A stretch of DNA of 64,000 bases from an uncultured Eubacteriales bacterium (lineage in GTDB: Bacteria > Bacillota > Clostridia > Christensenellales > CAG-138). The stretch is taken from assembly GCA_900549955.1 (NCBI GenBank), contig URQH01000001.1, forward strand, positions 75,710 through 139,709, given 5' to 3'. This document shows, one piece after another, positions 63,727-64,000 of this stretch (position 1 is its first letter; each line of letters begins with the position of its first letter). The position numbers were made by a program, and so were the translations under genes. The notes beneath the pieces were generated by a model. It searched no databases, was not told the DNA's origin, and was given only the letters and a program-made list of their open reading frames with translations.

Positions 63727-64000
63727 TGTACTGTTCTCCCGCATTGATAATTTCTTCCAATAGCTCGTCCAGGGAAGCGTCTTCCCGGTCGTCCTTTCCC
63801 TTTGGCAATACGCCGTCCACCGTGGGTACCGGCACGTCCTCTGCCCCATCGTCCGGCAACGGCGCGGGCGGTTTGGGCGGCAGCGCCTGCCCGTCCTCCG
63901 CCTGCTGCGGCGCCGGCGCTGCCGTGCGCATCTCCTCCGGCGCAGTCGGCTCGGGCCGGGGCTCCTCACCGGCCGGCGCAGGCGGTTCCGGCGCAGGCGG
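63719..64000 (-). CDS. C-terminal part of a proline-rich acidic protein (start outside window)
   Basis: An open frame from the right window edge to a stop at 63719 gives 93 residues, rich in Pro, Ala and Glu (PPAPEPPAPAGEEPRPEPTA). It ends in an acidic helix (ASLDELLEEIINAGEQYNG). The composition suggests a disordered linker with a short C-terminal helix that could bind a partner. Its stop overlaps the proS start, so the two are coupled. Family unknown because the N-terminus lies outside. Confidence 0.7.
   Translation of the reverse strand, partial: PPAPEPPAPAGEEPRPEPTAPEEMRTAAPAPQQAEDGQALPPKPPAPLPDDGAEDVPVPTVDGVLPKGKDDREDASLDELLEEIINAGEQYNG

Noticed and set aside
1..64000. CRISPR array, rRNA operon, complete tRNA gene or complete phage
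   Set aside because: None found on reading both strands; apart from the tmRNA no RNA gene could be supported.

Overview
The window reads as chromosome of a GC-rich anaerobic member of the Bacillota, probably class Clostridia. Support comes from strong GGAGG ribosome binding sites, a secG-rnr-smpB-lysA-tmRNA block, a type 3 prolyl-tRNA synthetase, Opp and MalFG importers, and clostridial mobile-element genes (TnpV, Cys-rich VLP protein, large serine recombinase). Most genes lie on the minus strand in long, tightly packed operons.

Layout. (1) 1-2.8 kb: MalFG-type sugar ABC importer with its lipoprotein binding protein, which runs off the left edge. (2) 2.9-6.5 kb: a scar. It holds a frameshifted uroporphyrinogen-decarboxylase-like pseudogene cut by an IS3-family remnant, an AT-rich cassette (P-loop kinase, XRE regulator, anchored protein) and a 5'-truncated gene. 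(3) 6.5-20.9 kb: one minus-strand run of 14 genes behind a clear sigma-A promoter at 20946-20974. It encodes a TPR protein, three paralogous amidohydrolases, a complete Opp peptide importer, an M24 Xaa-Pro-type peptidase, ProC, a YkvI-like transporter and an XRE-cupin regulator. I read it as uptake and breakdown of peptides, probably proline-containing. A serine carboxypeptidase (S10) is transcribed divergently from it. (4) 22.6-25.9 kb: LysR regulator divergent from a CPA2 antiporter and an MgtC-like protein. (5) 26.0-37.0 kb: L-rhamnoside utilisation, with GPH transporter, GH78 rhamnosidase, GH3 glucosidase and RhaB, RhaA, RhaD in a mostly 4-bp-overlapping operon, divergent from an AraC regulator.

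(6) 37.9-52.6 kb: an AT-rich accessory island ending next to the tmRNA gene. It contains a chimeric serine-recombinase remnant, a ParM-like actin with a small partner, a Cys-rich VLP protein and a sigma-like regulator. It then has a minus-strand operon of zinc-ribbon proteins, a TPM-domain protein, lipoproteins and membrane proteins. Divergent from that operon is a lipoprotein binding protein, a membrane-embedded LuxR regulator and a small XRE protein. This divergent sensor/envelope pair is the best candidate here for an undescribed system. (7) 52.6-64.0 kb: core genome, with tmRNA, lysA, smpB, rnr, secG, then gpmI, tpiA, pgk, an MBL-fold hydrolase, an ECF S component, proS and the tail of a proline-rich protein.

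All functions are assigned by reading the sequences and recognising families; no database search was run. Promoters and terminators are pattern matches.
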